NCBI GenBank assembly: GCA_026770585.1
Contig: MU647158.1
Span: 29,853-46,740 of the forward strand
Reading direction: 5' to 3'
DNA from: Baffinella frigidus
Lineage: Eukaryota > Cryptophyceae > Cryptomonadales > Baffinellaceae
Length of the DNA stretch: 16,888 nt
How positions within the stretch are numbered: the first letter of the stretch is position 1; every line of letters starts with the position of its first letter. The translations under genes were made by a program, and so were the position numbers. The notes beneath the pieces were generated by a model, which had not been told where the DNA came from, ran no database searches, and saw only the letters and a list, made by a program, of their open reading frames with translations. Of the stretch, positions 6,972-13,449 are shown piece by piece.

Positions 6972-7169
6972 CCACTAGCAACCCGTAGCAGCTTTTACCG
7001 GGTCCTTGCAAGATCCGGGAATGTTTTTTGATTTATTCGTAGGAGCCTACGGTAGGAACCCCTAGGGACCTCGGATTGCTGGCGGGAGATACCGATGAGA
7101 TCTCATCGGTTTAGCTGAAAATTACTACAGTACTCGACCCGGTTATAAGCTGCTACGGGTTGCTGGTGG
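6972..7169. mobile_element. Element K, short form (198 bp)
   Basis: The arms CCACTAGCAACCCGTAGCAG...TACCGGGT and ACCCGG...AAGCTGCTACGGGTTGCTGG are inverted complements. The centre contains CCTACGGTAGG and the small palindrome GATGAGATCTCATC. A longer form (10661-10965) has an extra internal segment of about 100 bp at the site of that small palindrome. Confidence 0.78.
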
Positions 7170-7209
7170 TGTGCCTCAGCAAGACCTAGAGAACGGTCAT
7201 GTCCACTCC

Positions 7210-7300
7210 ACACGCTGCAGGGTTTGGGTGAGGGGTTTCGGGTTTAGGGTTCAGGGGTTTCGGGAAGGGGTTTCGTGGCCAATCGCCCGGGGGTTTTAGG
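7210..7300 (+). repeat. Degenerate telomere-like array
   Basis: GGGTTTCGGG, GGGTTTAGGG and GGGTTCAGGG units are mixed with other bases. The reading frame of the possible second exon of the minus-strand gene (7338-7397) runs into this array before a stop at 7296-7298. Confidence 0.65.
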
Positions 7301-7337
7301 GGTTTAGATGTGGTTTCGGGGAAGGGGGTTGAGGTTC

Positions 7338-7397
7338 CTGGATCGCCACAGTCTCGGCCAGGGTGACGCGGTCGTGCCCCCACGCCTTCTCAGGCAC
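7338..7397 (-). CDS. Possible second exon of the plastid-targeted protein gene
   Basis: A candidate acceptor GGTGGCAG ends at 7398. The frame then continues in phase 0 from exon 1, reading VPEKAWGHDRVTLAETVAIQ with a protein-like composition and high third-position GC. After 7338 the frame enters telomere-like DNA and reaches a stop at 7296-7298, so the gene is either cut short here or continues by a splice I cannot see (no good GT donor follows). The acceptor has a weak pyrimidine tract. This is inference: the support is phase agreement and composition, with no family match. Confidence 0.25.
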
Positions 7398-7450
7398 CTG
7401 CCACCCGCGGGTTGGGGTTCAGAGTTCGGGCTGTTGAAAGCCTGGCCCTA

Positions 7451-7611
7451 ATGCGAAAAGCTAACGCCAGCGAACCCCTTAGCCTACGGTAGGACCCTCC
7501 CCCCCTCCTACGACGTTAAAACAACAAGGTCTTTAAAAGTCGTAGAAGGGGGGCTCCTACCGCAGGCAGTCCGTAGGCTCTAAGTACCTCGCTGGCGTTA
7601 GCTTTTTGCAT
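7451..7611. mobile_element. Fold-back element Q in presumed intron (161 bp)
   Basis: ATGCGAAAAGCTAACGCCAG and CTGGCGTTAGCTTTTTGCAT are inverted complements with one mismatch. Inner arms include GCCTACGGTAGGACC, CTCCTACGAC / GTCGTAG and GGCTCCTACCGCAGG. It falls between the proposed splice donor (7685) and acceptor (7398) of the minus-strand gene, so it would be removed with the intron. Its right arm contains GCGAGGTACTT on the minus strand, which could also act as a splice donor. Confidence 0.78.
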
Positions 7612-7685
7612 GACCCCCTGCCTTTCCCGAGACGAACCATCGAGGAAGTGGGTGGGATTTCGAGGAGGGGCACAGGAAGACGCAC

Positions 7686-7892
7686 CTCGATCGCAAACTT
7701 GTCTTGCGACGGGAGTGTCATCGCGAGTATCCGAGCGGACTTCTCGCGGAGCGGAGGGGTCCCCATGCGCCCGATCCTCGAGGACAGCAGGGGGGAGGCA
7801 GCGAGCGGGAAAGCAGGAGGAGCGAAGGCGCCGGAGAGAAGGGGGAAGAGCGCCAGCACGAGGGTGGCGCCTCGTGGGAGTGCAGCCGCCAT
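7686..7892 (-). CDS. Exon 1 of a putative plastid-targeted preprotein (bipartite presequence)
   Basis: The minus-strand frame starts at 7892 in a good start context (A at -3, G at +4). Residues 1-21 have a basic residue (R7) followed by a hydrophobic core rich in Leu and Ala, ending SGA: a signal peptide. Residue 22 is Phe, giving SGA-FAPP, close to the ASAFAP motif that marks the signal/transit junction in algae with red-derived secondary plastids. Residues 22-48 carry Ser, Pro and Arg and no Asp or Glu, as expected of a transit peptide. The mature part would begin around residues 52-60. I end the exon at GAG before GTGCGT (7685-7680), a strong donor. Reading straight on gives a 111-codon frame that runs into element Q. 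The mature protein is not recognised. The overlapping plus-strand frames look like shadows. Confidence 0.5.
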
Positions 7893-7974
7893 TCTTTAAC
7901 CCAGTTGCAGTCACAATCTGACCGGGAATGGCCGAAAACAAACAGTTGCAGTTAAAGTTGTAGTTTCGGGATCT

Positions 7975-8110
7975 TTTCTTCGCAGACGGGCAAAATCTGT
8001 CGCCTAAGAGCCGATTTCTGAAGCGAAAATGCTTTCTCTGCAGATCCCTTCTACGGAACGGCGTGTCGTTGGGCTATGTTGGGAGAAATTAAAACCTAAA
8101 GGACCTAAAG
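7975..8110 (+). repeat. Family L copy
   Basis: Contains AAAATGCTTTCTCTGCAGAT, CTTCTACGGAACGGCGTGTC, GGGCTATGTTGGGAG and the tail AAAACCTAAAGGACCTAAAG. The orientation is opposite to the copies at 4769 and 4987. Confidence 0.7.
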
Positions 8111-8290
8111 CGTGTGGGTAGGCATTGACGCGAATGGGTGAGCTCTAACGCGTGTGGATTGGCTCTGACGCGTGTGACTTGCCCCTAACCCTTAACCCCT
8201 ACCCCCTCCCCCCCAACACCTAACACCTAACACCTAACACCTAACCCCTAACCCCTAACCCCCTAACGTCACGCGTGAACGCTAATGCGG
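8111..8290 (-). repeat. Degenerate short repeats and C-rich telomere-like array
   Basis: First come three loose repeats around ACGCGTGTGG/ACGCGTGTGA (8111-8172). Then CCCCTAACCC and CACCTAACAC units run from about 8174 to 8265, including (ACCTAAC)n heptamers, a further telomere variant. ACGCGTGAACG follows. Confidence 0.7.
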
Positions 8291-8684
8291 GTGGGCACTA
8301 TGATGGGTCGATGTTTGACAGTGCTAACGCGGTTTCCCGGATTTTCAAAACCCCGATCTCGACAGGCAAAATCCGATCGACAGGCAAAATTCGTGACTAT
8401 GAACACCTCCCCCCACTGTGTAACCTGGGGGAAACCCTTACACATCCACCTCTCTCACTCTCTCGCTCGCTGACTTCCGTACATTGGGGGAAACCTATAC
8501 ATGTGTTTGGTTTGACATCTGTCTCATCTCACACCCCCACACAACCCCCCTCACCTTGTGGGGTATCCGTGACTGGAGCTCCTATGCTTCACCATGGGAT
8601 ACCATGAGCCTCATAAAGGCTGACTTGGGTTCGGTGCGTGGGCGGGCATGGTCACCAATTGGTATACCTCCAAACACCCCAAGA
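8291..8684. other. No supported gene
   Basis: Two overlapping plus-strand frames (8275-8607 and 8484-8897) cross this stretch. Neither has a domain, a good start context or gene-like base composition, and the second runs into family L DNA. GGGGGAAACC occurs twice (about 8428 and 8486), and CTCTCACTCTCTCGCTCGCT is low-complexity. Nothing else is visible. Confidence 0.45.
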
Positions 8685-9060
8685 GAACCACCCTGTATCC
8701 CCTCTTCACGAGCCTCTGCACTGGAGAGCGAAACGCGATCCGAAAGCAAAAATGCTTTCTCTGCAGTCCTTTCTACGGAAGGGCGTGTCGTTGGCATATG
8801 TTGGGAGCATTTAAAACCTAAAGGACCTAAAGTCCTCCAAGATCTGCAGTCCTTTCTACGGAAGGGCGTGTCGTTGGCATATGTTGGGAGCATTTAAAAC
8901 CTAAAGGACCTAAAGAGAACCACCCTGTATCCCCTCTTCACGAGCCTCTGCACTGGAGAGCTAAACGCGATCCGAAAGCAAAAATGCTTTCTCTGCAGAT
9001 CCCTTCTACGGAACGGCGTGTCGTTGGCCCTAAAGGACCTAAAGGACCAGTTGAACCGGG
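8685..9060 (+). repeat. Family L, tandemly rearranged block
   Basis: A unit starting AGAACCACCCTGTATCCCCT and ending AAACCTAAAGGACCTAAAG occurs at about 8685-8852. Its second half is then repeated (about 8847-8913). Next comes another nearly full unit (about 8914-9040) in which the GGCATATGTTGGGAG part is deleted. The internal palindrome GAAAGCAAAAATGCTTTC marks each full unit. Confidence 0.8.
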
Positions 9061-9118
9061 GCTATGGGTTGCAGGGGTGCCTCGAATACAAGACACCGCC
9101 TACTTTCCAGGACGTGTT

Positions 9119-9210
9119 CCCTTTAGGTCCTTTAGGTTTTAAATGCTCCCAACATATGCCAACGCCACGCCCTTCCGTAGAAAGGATCGCAGAGAAAGCA
9201 TCCCCCCTTT
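9119..9210 (-). repeat. Family L copy
   Basis: TTAGGTCCTTTAGGTTTTAA, GCTCCCAACATATGCCAACG and CCTTCCGTAGAAAGGATC are the family L landmarks. The copy breaks off at GCATCCCCCC. Confidence 0.7.
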
Positions 9211-9241
9211 CGGTTCTGCTGATTCCCCCTACACCGGAAGG

Positions 9242-9370
9242 CCACCCTGGAGGCAACCCAGGGGCAAATCTTGAGTCAATCTCACACAGATGCACTCGGA
9301 TTCCGAGTGCATTTGCATGGGAGTTGACTTAAGAAACCATCGATTTGCCCGTAAGTTGCCTCCAGGGTGG
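9242..9370. mobile_element. Fold-back element M (129 bp)
   Basis: CCACCCTGGAGGCAAC / GTTGCCTCCAGGGTGG are exact terminal inverted repeats. GGCAAATC / GATTTGCC and GATGCACTCGGA / TTCCGAGTGCAT pair further in, so almost the whole element folds back on itself. Confidence 0.8.
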
Positions 9371-9592
9371 GGTGCCTCGAAGAACCTGAAGGACCTCAAG
9401 GACCTCGAATACAAGACACCACCCGCTTCTCAGGACGTGTTTGTGAGCCTCGGTCAGTCAGGTAGCGAGCCTCGGCCATGGGCCAGGTCGCGAGCCTCTA
9501 GTTGAGTGATGTGAACGGTCAATGAACTCAGGTTTGGTCTCAGCTCGTGTTGCCCCCGGGCCTTGTGAGACGCCTCCCCTCTAGCGGGGTCA

Positions 9593-9714
9593 TACAGGGG
9601 TACCTCGCGCATAAGAAACCGCCCCCCCCTAGGACCCTACAGTAGGACTATGCCTAGGGCCCTACGGTGGGCCTAGGGGGGGTGCGGTTTCTTATGCGCG
9701 AGGTACCCCTGTAG
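9593..9714. mobile_element. Family A fold-back element, copy 1 (122 bp)
   Basis: Nearly the whole element is self-complementary: TACAGGGGTACCTCGCGCAT against ATGCGCGAGGTACCCCTGTA, then AAGAAACCGC / GCGGTTTCTT and TAGGACC..GGGCCTA, with CCTACAGTAGG inside. Both arms share the CGCGC variant where most copies have CGCTC. TA at both ends may be the target duplication. Confidence 0.88.
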
Positions 9715-9768
9715 TGTTCCCCCTGTCGGTTATGCTGATCCCTCCTGGCACTCGAGGCCAGAAAAGGT

Positions 9769-9835
9769 CATTTAGGTCCTTGAGGTTTTTCGAGCTCCCA
9801 ACATAGGCGGACACCGGAACTTGTTCTGTAGAAAG
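9769..9835 (-). repeat. Diverged family L end
   Basis: TTAGGTCCTTGAGGTTTTTC, GAGCTCCCAACATAGGCGGA and TGTAGAAAGGCCG form a subfamily also seen at 16445-16530. Confidence 0.65.
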
Positions 9836-9844
9836 GCCGAGGGG

Positions 9845-9978
9845 CTATTTTAAAACCCTGGCTCCTTTACAAGTCGGCAGTGTGGAGTAATCTTAACACA
9901 AATATCCGGGTTTGGTCATGTGACTGGTACAAAACTCAACAATCACATTCAGGGAATAGTCCCACTTGCAGCCTCGAG
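9845..9978 (+). repeat. Partial element N
   Basis: CTATTTTAAAACCCTGGCTC, ACACAAATATCCGGG, TGACTGGTACAAAACTCAAC and GCAGCCTCGAGTG follow the order of the complete element at 5337-5547. The central hairpin is missing and the left terminus is not recognisable. Confidence 0.65.
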
Positions 9979-10144
9979 TGAGACCTGAGTTCATTGACCC
10001 TTCACATCAGTCAACTAGAGGCTCTGAGGCTCGCGACCTGGCCCATGACCGAGGCTCGCTACCTGTCGGACCGAGGCTCACATCGAGTGGTGCACCGCAA
10101 GGTTCGCTGCTCGAAACAAAGCAGACCCATCACGAGGGACAGGT

Positions 10145-10266
10145 TACAGGGGTACCTCGCTCATAAAAAACTGCCCCCCCCCCTAGGACCACCATAGGGC
10201 CCTAGGCATAGTCCTACTGTAGGGTCCTAGGGGGTGGCAGTTTCTTATGAGCGAGGTACCCCTGTA
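10145..10266. mobile_element. Family A fold-back element, copy 2 (122 bp)
   Basis: TACAGGGGTACCTCGCTCAT / ATGAGCGAGGTACCCCTGTA. Both arms carry ACTGCC where most copies have ACCGCC. The left C-run is longer than the matching G-run. Confidence 0.88.
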
Positions 10267-10275
10267 GTGTCCGCC

Positions 10276-10389
10276 TACAGGGGCACCTCGCTCATAAGAA
10301 ACCAACCACCCCTAGGACCCTACAGTAGGCCATACAGGGGTACCTCGCCCATAAAAAACGCCCACCCCCCTAGGGTCCCCATCCCTGTA
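10276..10389. repeat. Two abutting family A derivatives
   Basis: 10276-10332 is a left arm ending at CCTACAGTAGG. 10333-10389 begins with TACAGGGGTACCTCGC and ends abruptly in CCCTGTA, so it keeps both extreme tips with most of the right arm deleted. They are adjacent without spacer. Confidence 0.75.
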
Positions 10390-10451
10390 TGGCCCTTTAG
10401 GGTTTGAGTGGCGGTTATCCACACGCCTCTCGCATTTAATACCACCCGTAT

Positions 10452-10572
10452 TACAGGGGTACCTCACTCATACGAAAGCGCACCCCCCCTAGGACCACCG
10501 TAGGGCCCTAGGCATAGCCCTACTGTAGGGCCCTAGGGGGTGGGATTTTCTTGTGAGCGAGGTACCCCTGTA
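10452..10572. mobile_element. Family A fold-back element, copy 3 (121 bp)
   Basis: TACAGGGGTACCTCACTCAT at the left and GTGAGCGAGGTACCCCTGTA at the right. The arms have diverged independently (left CGAAAGCGC against right GGGATTTTC). The central CCTACTGTAGG core is kept. Confidence 0.85.
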
Positions 10573-10606
10573 ACGAAAGGTTCCTGGGAACAACATTCAG
10601 CAAGCT

Positions 10607-10635
10607 GTGCTTCCCCCCTACGAAGGGGGGGAAGC
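10607..10635. repeat. GC-rich hairpin
   Basis: CTTCCCCCC..TACGA..GGGGGGGAAG forms a short strong stem 35 bp after family A copy 3 and 26 bp before element K. Confidence 0.6.
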
Positions 10636-10660
10636 TTCTTAGATCTGCTGAACATCTGAA

Positions 10661-10965
10661 CCACCAGCAACCCGTAGCAGCTTATACCGGGTACTCGCAA
10701 GGATTCGGGTATTTTATTAGAAAAACGATCTTATTTATGACCCTTCAGTAGGAACCCCTGGGGACCTCGAATTGCTGACGGGAGATACCAAAGAGATTTC
10801 TTCGGTTGATAGACCTCTGGGAGGCGACACGCGAGAGCAGAAAGATGCTCTAGAGAGTCACCTACCCAGAGTCATATATCACCGAGTATACAACAGTATA
10901 CGAAGATTAGCTGAAAATTACTACAGTACCCGATCCGGATATAAGCTGCAGCGGGTTGCTGGTGG
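10661..10965. mobile_element. Element K, long form (305 bp)
   Basis: CCACCAGCAACCCGTAGCAG..TTATACCGGGTACT / AGTACCCGATCCGG..AAGCTGCAGCGGGTTGCTGG are the arms. Compared with the 198-bp form at 6972-7169 it has about 100 extra bp (about 10800-10905), including GCAGAAAGATGCTCTAGAGA and the small palindrome GTATAC-AACA-GTATAC. The extra segment recurs inverted at 13107-13185. The 73-codon frame at 10772-10993 reads through the right arm and is probably not a gene, because the second copy has a 2-bp indel. Confidence 0.78.
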
Positions 10966-11032
10966 AAGGCACCCACGGGTTGCGCTCACTTGATTTTGAG
11001 ATGCTGTTTGGTAGTCTCCACCTGAGGAGGGC

Positions 11033-11190
11033 CCGTCCACACAACGGGCTACCAAGGGATTTTCGGGCAGGAAATGCCCGAGTTTCCGTTACCTTGTCCG
11101 TAGGAACCCCCCTATGTCCCTACGGGTTGCCTACCGTAGGCCTATGTCCCTACGGGTTGCCTACCGTAGGTTTGTAGGTCATTCGCTTAG
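11033..11190 (+). repeat. Family C copy
   Basis: CCACACAACGGGCTACCAAG...GATTTT corresponds to the family C terminal repeat. It is followed by GAGTTTCCGTTACCTTGTCC and two copies of TATGTCCCTACGGGTTGCCT. No right terminal repeat is visible. Confidence 0.7.
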
Positions 11191-11230
11191 AGTTGATCCA
11201 AAATGACAACCAGGATAGCGCGCCCGAAAA

Positions 11231-11342
11231 GTACCAGCGAAGGCAGCCAATCTGACGAGTACCAGCGAAGGCTACCAATCCGACGAGTAATAGCGAATGC
11301 TACCAATCAGTTTTGAAGCACCAGCCAAGGCTGCCAACCAGA
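11231..11342 (+). repeat. 28-bp tandem repeat, about four copies
   Basis: GTACCAGCGAAGGCAGCCAA and variants start at 11231, 11259, 11287 and about 11317. The first three are spaced 28 bp apart and the fourth is worn. The intervals are constant and there are no unique spacers, so this is not a CRISPR array. Confidence 0.8.
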
Positions 11343-11385
11343 TTTTAAAACCAAAAAACTGGAAGTTTGGGCCAGTTTGTTTGTC

Positions 11386-11510
11386 GAGGTTCGGGGTTCG
11401 GGGTTTGGCGTTTGGCGTTTGGCGTTTGGAGGTTTGGGGTTTGGGGTTTGGGGTTCGGGGTTTGAGGTTGGGGTTTAGGGTTTGGGGTTTGGGTTTATGG
11501 GTCGGGTTTA
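11386..11510 (+). repeat. Telomere-like array (TTTGGGG/TTTGGCG/TTCGGGG)
   Basis: Degenerate heptamers include a short homogeneous GGCGTTT run. It ends in GGGTTTATGG units at about 11510. Confidence 0.8.
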
Positions 11511-11539
11511 TGGTATGATACCTCCCCTCACGGTCCCTA

Positions 11540-11590
11540 CCCCTAAACCCTAAACCCTAAACCCTGAACCCTGAGCCCTGAACCCTTAGG
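11540..11590 (-). repeat. Telomere-like array, C-rich on + strand
   Basis: CCCTAAA ×3 is followed by CCCTGAA and CCCTGAG variants. It faces the G-rich array at 11386-11510 across about 30 bp, giving a TTTAGGG-to-CCCTAAA head-to-head arrangement. It leads directly into a family L copy. Confidence 0.85.
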
Positions 11591-11880
11591 TCCTTTAGGT
11601 TTTTATTTCTCCTAACATATGCCAACGACACGCCCTTCCGTAGAAAGGACTGCAGAGAAAGCATTTTTGCTTTCGGATCGCGTTGAGCTCTCCAGTGTAG
11701 GTCCTTTAGGTTTTAATTTCGCCCAACATATGCCAACGACACGCCCTTCCGTAGAAAGGACTGCAGACAAAGCATTTTTGCTTTCGGATCACGTTGAGCT
11801 CTCCAGGGCAGAGGCTCGTGAAGAGGGGATACGAAGCTTCGTACGAACACTGGAGGAACAGGGTGACTCTGTTGGGGTGT
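11590..11880 (-). repeat. Family L, two copies in tandem
   Basis: Two units, each running TAGGTCCTTTAGGTTTT, AACATATGCCAACGACACGC, CTTCCGTAGAAAGGACTGCA, AAGCATTTTTGCTTTCGGAT, start at about 11590 and 11697. The second extends through GAGGCTCGTGAAGAGGGGAT. A 116-codon frame spans both and reflects the repeat. Confidence 0.8.
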
Positions 11881-11937
11881 TTGACGAAACCCTGAACTGT
11901 GTGGAACGGATCACGATGCACCGTAATGTTATGCTAT

Positions 11938-12190
11938 CTTATCCTCTTGCCGGTTTTGTAGTAGAATAATACCTTTAGTTGGAGCCATTTGTTTGACCTT
12001 TGGCCTGTAGTAAAGATCTCAAGATTTCATCGCAGCTCGATTTTTTTTAGCAGAATCTGGAGCTGAAGGCCAAATCTCGACGATCTGCGCTTTCAGATTT
12101 CAAAAAGAATGAAATTTAGGGTTGAAATTCAGCAGAATACCGGTAACCTCCATTTATGACTTATCGAAACGAAACCGGCAAGAGGATAAG
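11938..12190 (+). mobile_element. Element J, copy 1 (253 bp)
   Basis: CTTATCCTCTTGCCGGTTT and AAACCGGCAAGAGGATAAG are exact terminal inverted repeats. The interior is A/T-rich and includes GGCCTGTAGTAAAGATCTCA and CTGCGCTTTCAGATTT. An inverted, diverged copy is at 12881-13106. There is no long ORF. Confidence 0.8.
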
Positions 12191-12611
12191 TTAGACCTTG
12201 GTTGGTGACAAGATACACCCCCTACCCGTAAGATGACACAGTATTTTCGAACCGTTGCGATATCCTACCTACGAGTCGTAGGTAAGTTACCTAAATCATA
12301 CACACTCGTTCGCAATAGATGGCTCATCCTGGTACAAATTCATTTTTAAAACATTATTGCGCCCAGTAACGGCTCCAATTCCCAACACTTTTGGCGTGTT
12401 TCCCGGGTAGAATCAACTTTACTTGATGATCGTGTAGTAAAAACAAAACCGACTTTCTGAGAATGTGACTGTTCTGAATGTCGGTCTTTCTCAGTCTTTC
12501 TAAAGTCTTTCTGACCTGGCGTTGTCCTGCGACGACAAGTCAGTCACAAGTCACGTCCGATGCGACCCCGACAAAAAAAAGCGGATACGAATTGGAGTCA
12601 GCAGACTCATC
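12191..12611. other. No gene seen
   Basis: A/T-rich sequence lies between element J and palindrome T. It contains TTTTGGCGTGTTTCC (about 12391) shared with three other places, GTAGAATCAACTTTAC related to palindrome T, and a small CTACGAGTCGTAG palindrome at about 12268. No credible frame is present. Confidence 0.45.
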
Positions 12612-12779
12612 TCCGGAACGATTTTAAATACTGTTTTTGGCCACGCGTAAAGTTGATTCTCCCCTTGAAAACAAACCACTTTGGGCGTGTTTTGTTTTGA
12701 TACGCCAAAAGTGGCTTGTTTTCAAGGGGAGAATCAACTTTACGCGTGGCCAAAAAGAGTATTTAAATATCGTTTCCGC
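12612..12779. mobile_element. Near-perfect palindrome T
   Basis: Positions 12634-12674 and 12716-12756 are exact 41-bp inverted complements (TTTTTGGCCACGCGTAAAGT...). Pairing continues inward (CCACTTTGGGCGTG / CGCCAAAAGTGG) and, with mismatches, outward through CCGGAACGATTTTAAATACT. The lack of mismatches over 41 bp suggests a young element or ongoing arm correction. Confidence 0.82.
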
Positions 12780-12880
12780 ATATGAAGACTCGTCACGTTT
12801 ACAAGGGGGCCATGAGCCGTTTATTATCGCCGAGGGTGTCCATCAGTAAAAATAGTGTTTCCTCTTGTTGTCTTCGTATT

Positions 12881-13106
12881 GTTATCCGGTTTGAAAAATA
12901 AAGTGTCCATCTATATTTCGGGTTTGCTGCGAAATTTCGCCCCTAATTTTTGTCTTTTTTCAAATCTGAAAGCGCAGATCCTCGAGATTTGGCCGTCAGC
13001 TCCAGAATCTGCTAAAAAAATTCGAGCTGCGATGAAATCTTGAGATCTTTACTACAGGCCAAAAAATATGTTCTAAAGGGATTATTCCATAAAACCGGCT
13101 AGAGGG
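12881..13106 (-). mobile_element. Element J, copy 2, inverted and diverged
   Basis: The reverse complement matches copy 1 through ACCCTCTAGCCGGTTTT, GGCCTGTAGTAAAGATCTCA, AGCTGACGGCCAAATCTCGA and CTGCGCTTTCAGATTTG. The far terminus is worn (TTATCCGGTTTG). Copies 1 and 2 flank about 690 bp in opposite orientation. Confidence 0.75.
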
Positions 13107-13185
13107 TATCATACTCGGTGATATGACTCTGGGTAGGTGACTCTCTAGAGCATCTTTCTGCTCTCGCGTGGAACCCTGAGTCTAT
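13107..13185 (-). repeat. Internal segment of element K, inverted
   Basis: ACTCTGGGTAGGTGACTCTC and GAGCATCTTTCTGCTCTCGC match the reverse complement of the extra segment of the long element K (about 10803-10893), with a 2-bp indel and a few changes. It has no K termini and abuts element J copy 2. Confidence 0.75.
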
Positions 13186-13198
13186 CATGTCCGTGCAA

Positions 13199-13246
13199 GG
13201 TGTACACCAAGGGGTATTTTTAGAAAAAATACCCCTTGTGTACACC
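13199..13246. repeat. Strong hairpin, 22-bp arms
   Basis: GGTGTACACCAAGGGGTATT... pairs with ...AATACCCCTTGTGTACACC around a 3-base loop, with one extra base in the left arm. It is probably a small fold-back element. It lies 360 bp upstream of the plus-strand gene. Confidence 0.8.
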
Positions 13247-13443
13247 CAGTTGGAGATCGTTGAGTTTGAGTTAGTGATGGCAAGCAAAGCCGTGAAGCGA
13301 GTACCTCCGACGCTAAGGTAGGTAGACTCGGTTGTACATTTAGGTCTTTAGGTCATTTAATTAAGAAGCATTTACTGGTCTTAGTTCGTCCTTTAGGTCC
13401 TTTAGGTTTTTAATTTCGAGCCCTCTCTGGACGCCTTAAGTTT
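13247..13443. other. Upstream flank with family L fragment
   Basis: A short family L piece (CTTTAGGTCCTTTAGGTTTT) is at about 13391-13410. Otherwise this is unique-looking sequence without a supported frame. It would hold the distal promoter of the gene at 13611. Confidence 0.4.
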
Positions 13444-13449
13444 ATGGTC

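Larger units (their letters stand above)
9443..10081. repeat. Large inverted repeat with about 100-bp arms
   Basis: The left arm (9443-9542: GTGAGCCTCGGTC, GGTAGCGAGCCTCGG, CATGGGCCAGGTCGCGAGCC, GGTCAATGAACTCAGGT) is matched in inverse orientation by the right arm (9979-10081), with about ten differences and small indels. The enclosed 436 bp contain a family A element, a family L tail and a partial element N. A short piece of the arm (GCTCGCTACCTGTC) also occurs near 4860 in family L. Confidence 0.8.

Noticed and set aside
7516-7955. Other overlapping frames on both strands at the presequence gene (141, 97, 103 and 83 codons)
   Set aside because: They lack the signal-peptide and transit-peptide pattern seen in the 7892 minus frame and are expected shadows in GC-rich sequence.
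8275-8607. 110-codon plus-strand frame
   Set aside because: It begins in degenerate telomere-like DNA, has no domain, and its composition is that of the surrounding non-coding sequence.
10607-10635. Rho-independent terminator
   Set aside because: No bacterial gene precedes it, and hairpins of this kind are everywhere in the window as fold-back elements.
10772-10993. 73-codon frame in the long element K
   Set aside because: It reads through the terminal inverted repeat, and the second copy of its central part (13107-13185) has a 2-bp indel that breaks the frame. A decayed transposon peptide cannot be excluded.
11231-11342. CRISPR-like regular repeats
   Set aside because: Units are contiguous with no unique spacers, and the genome is eukaryotic.
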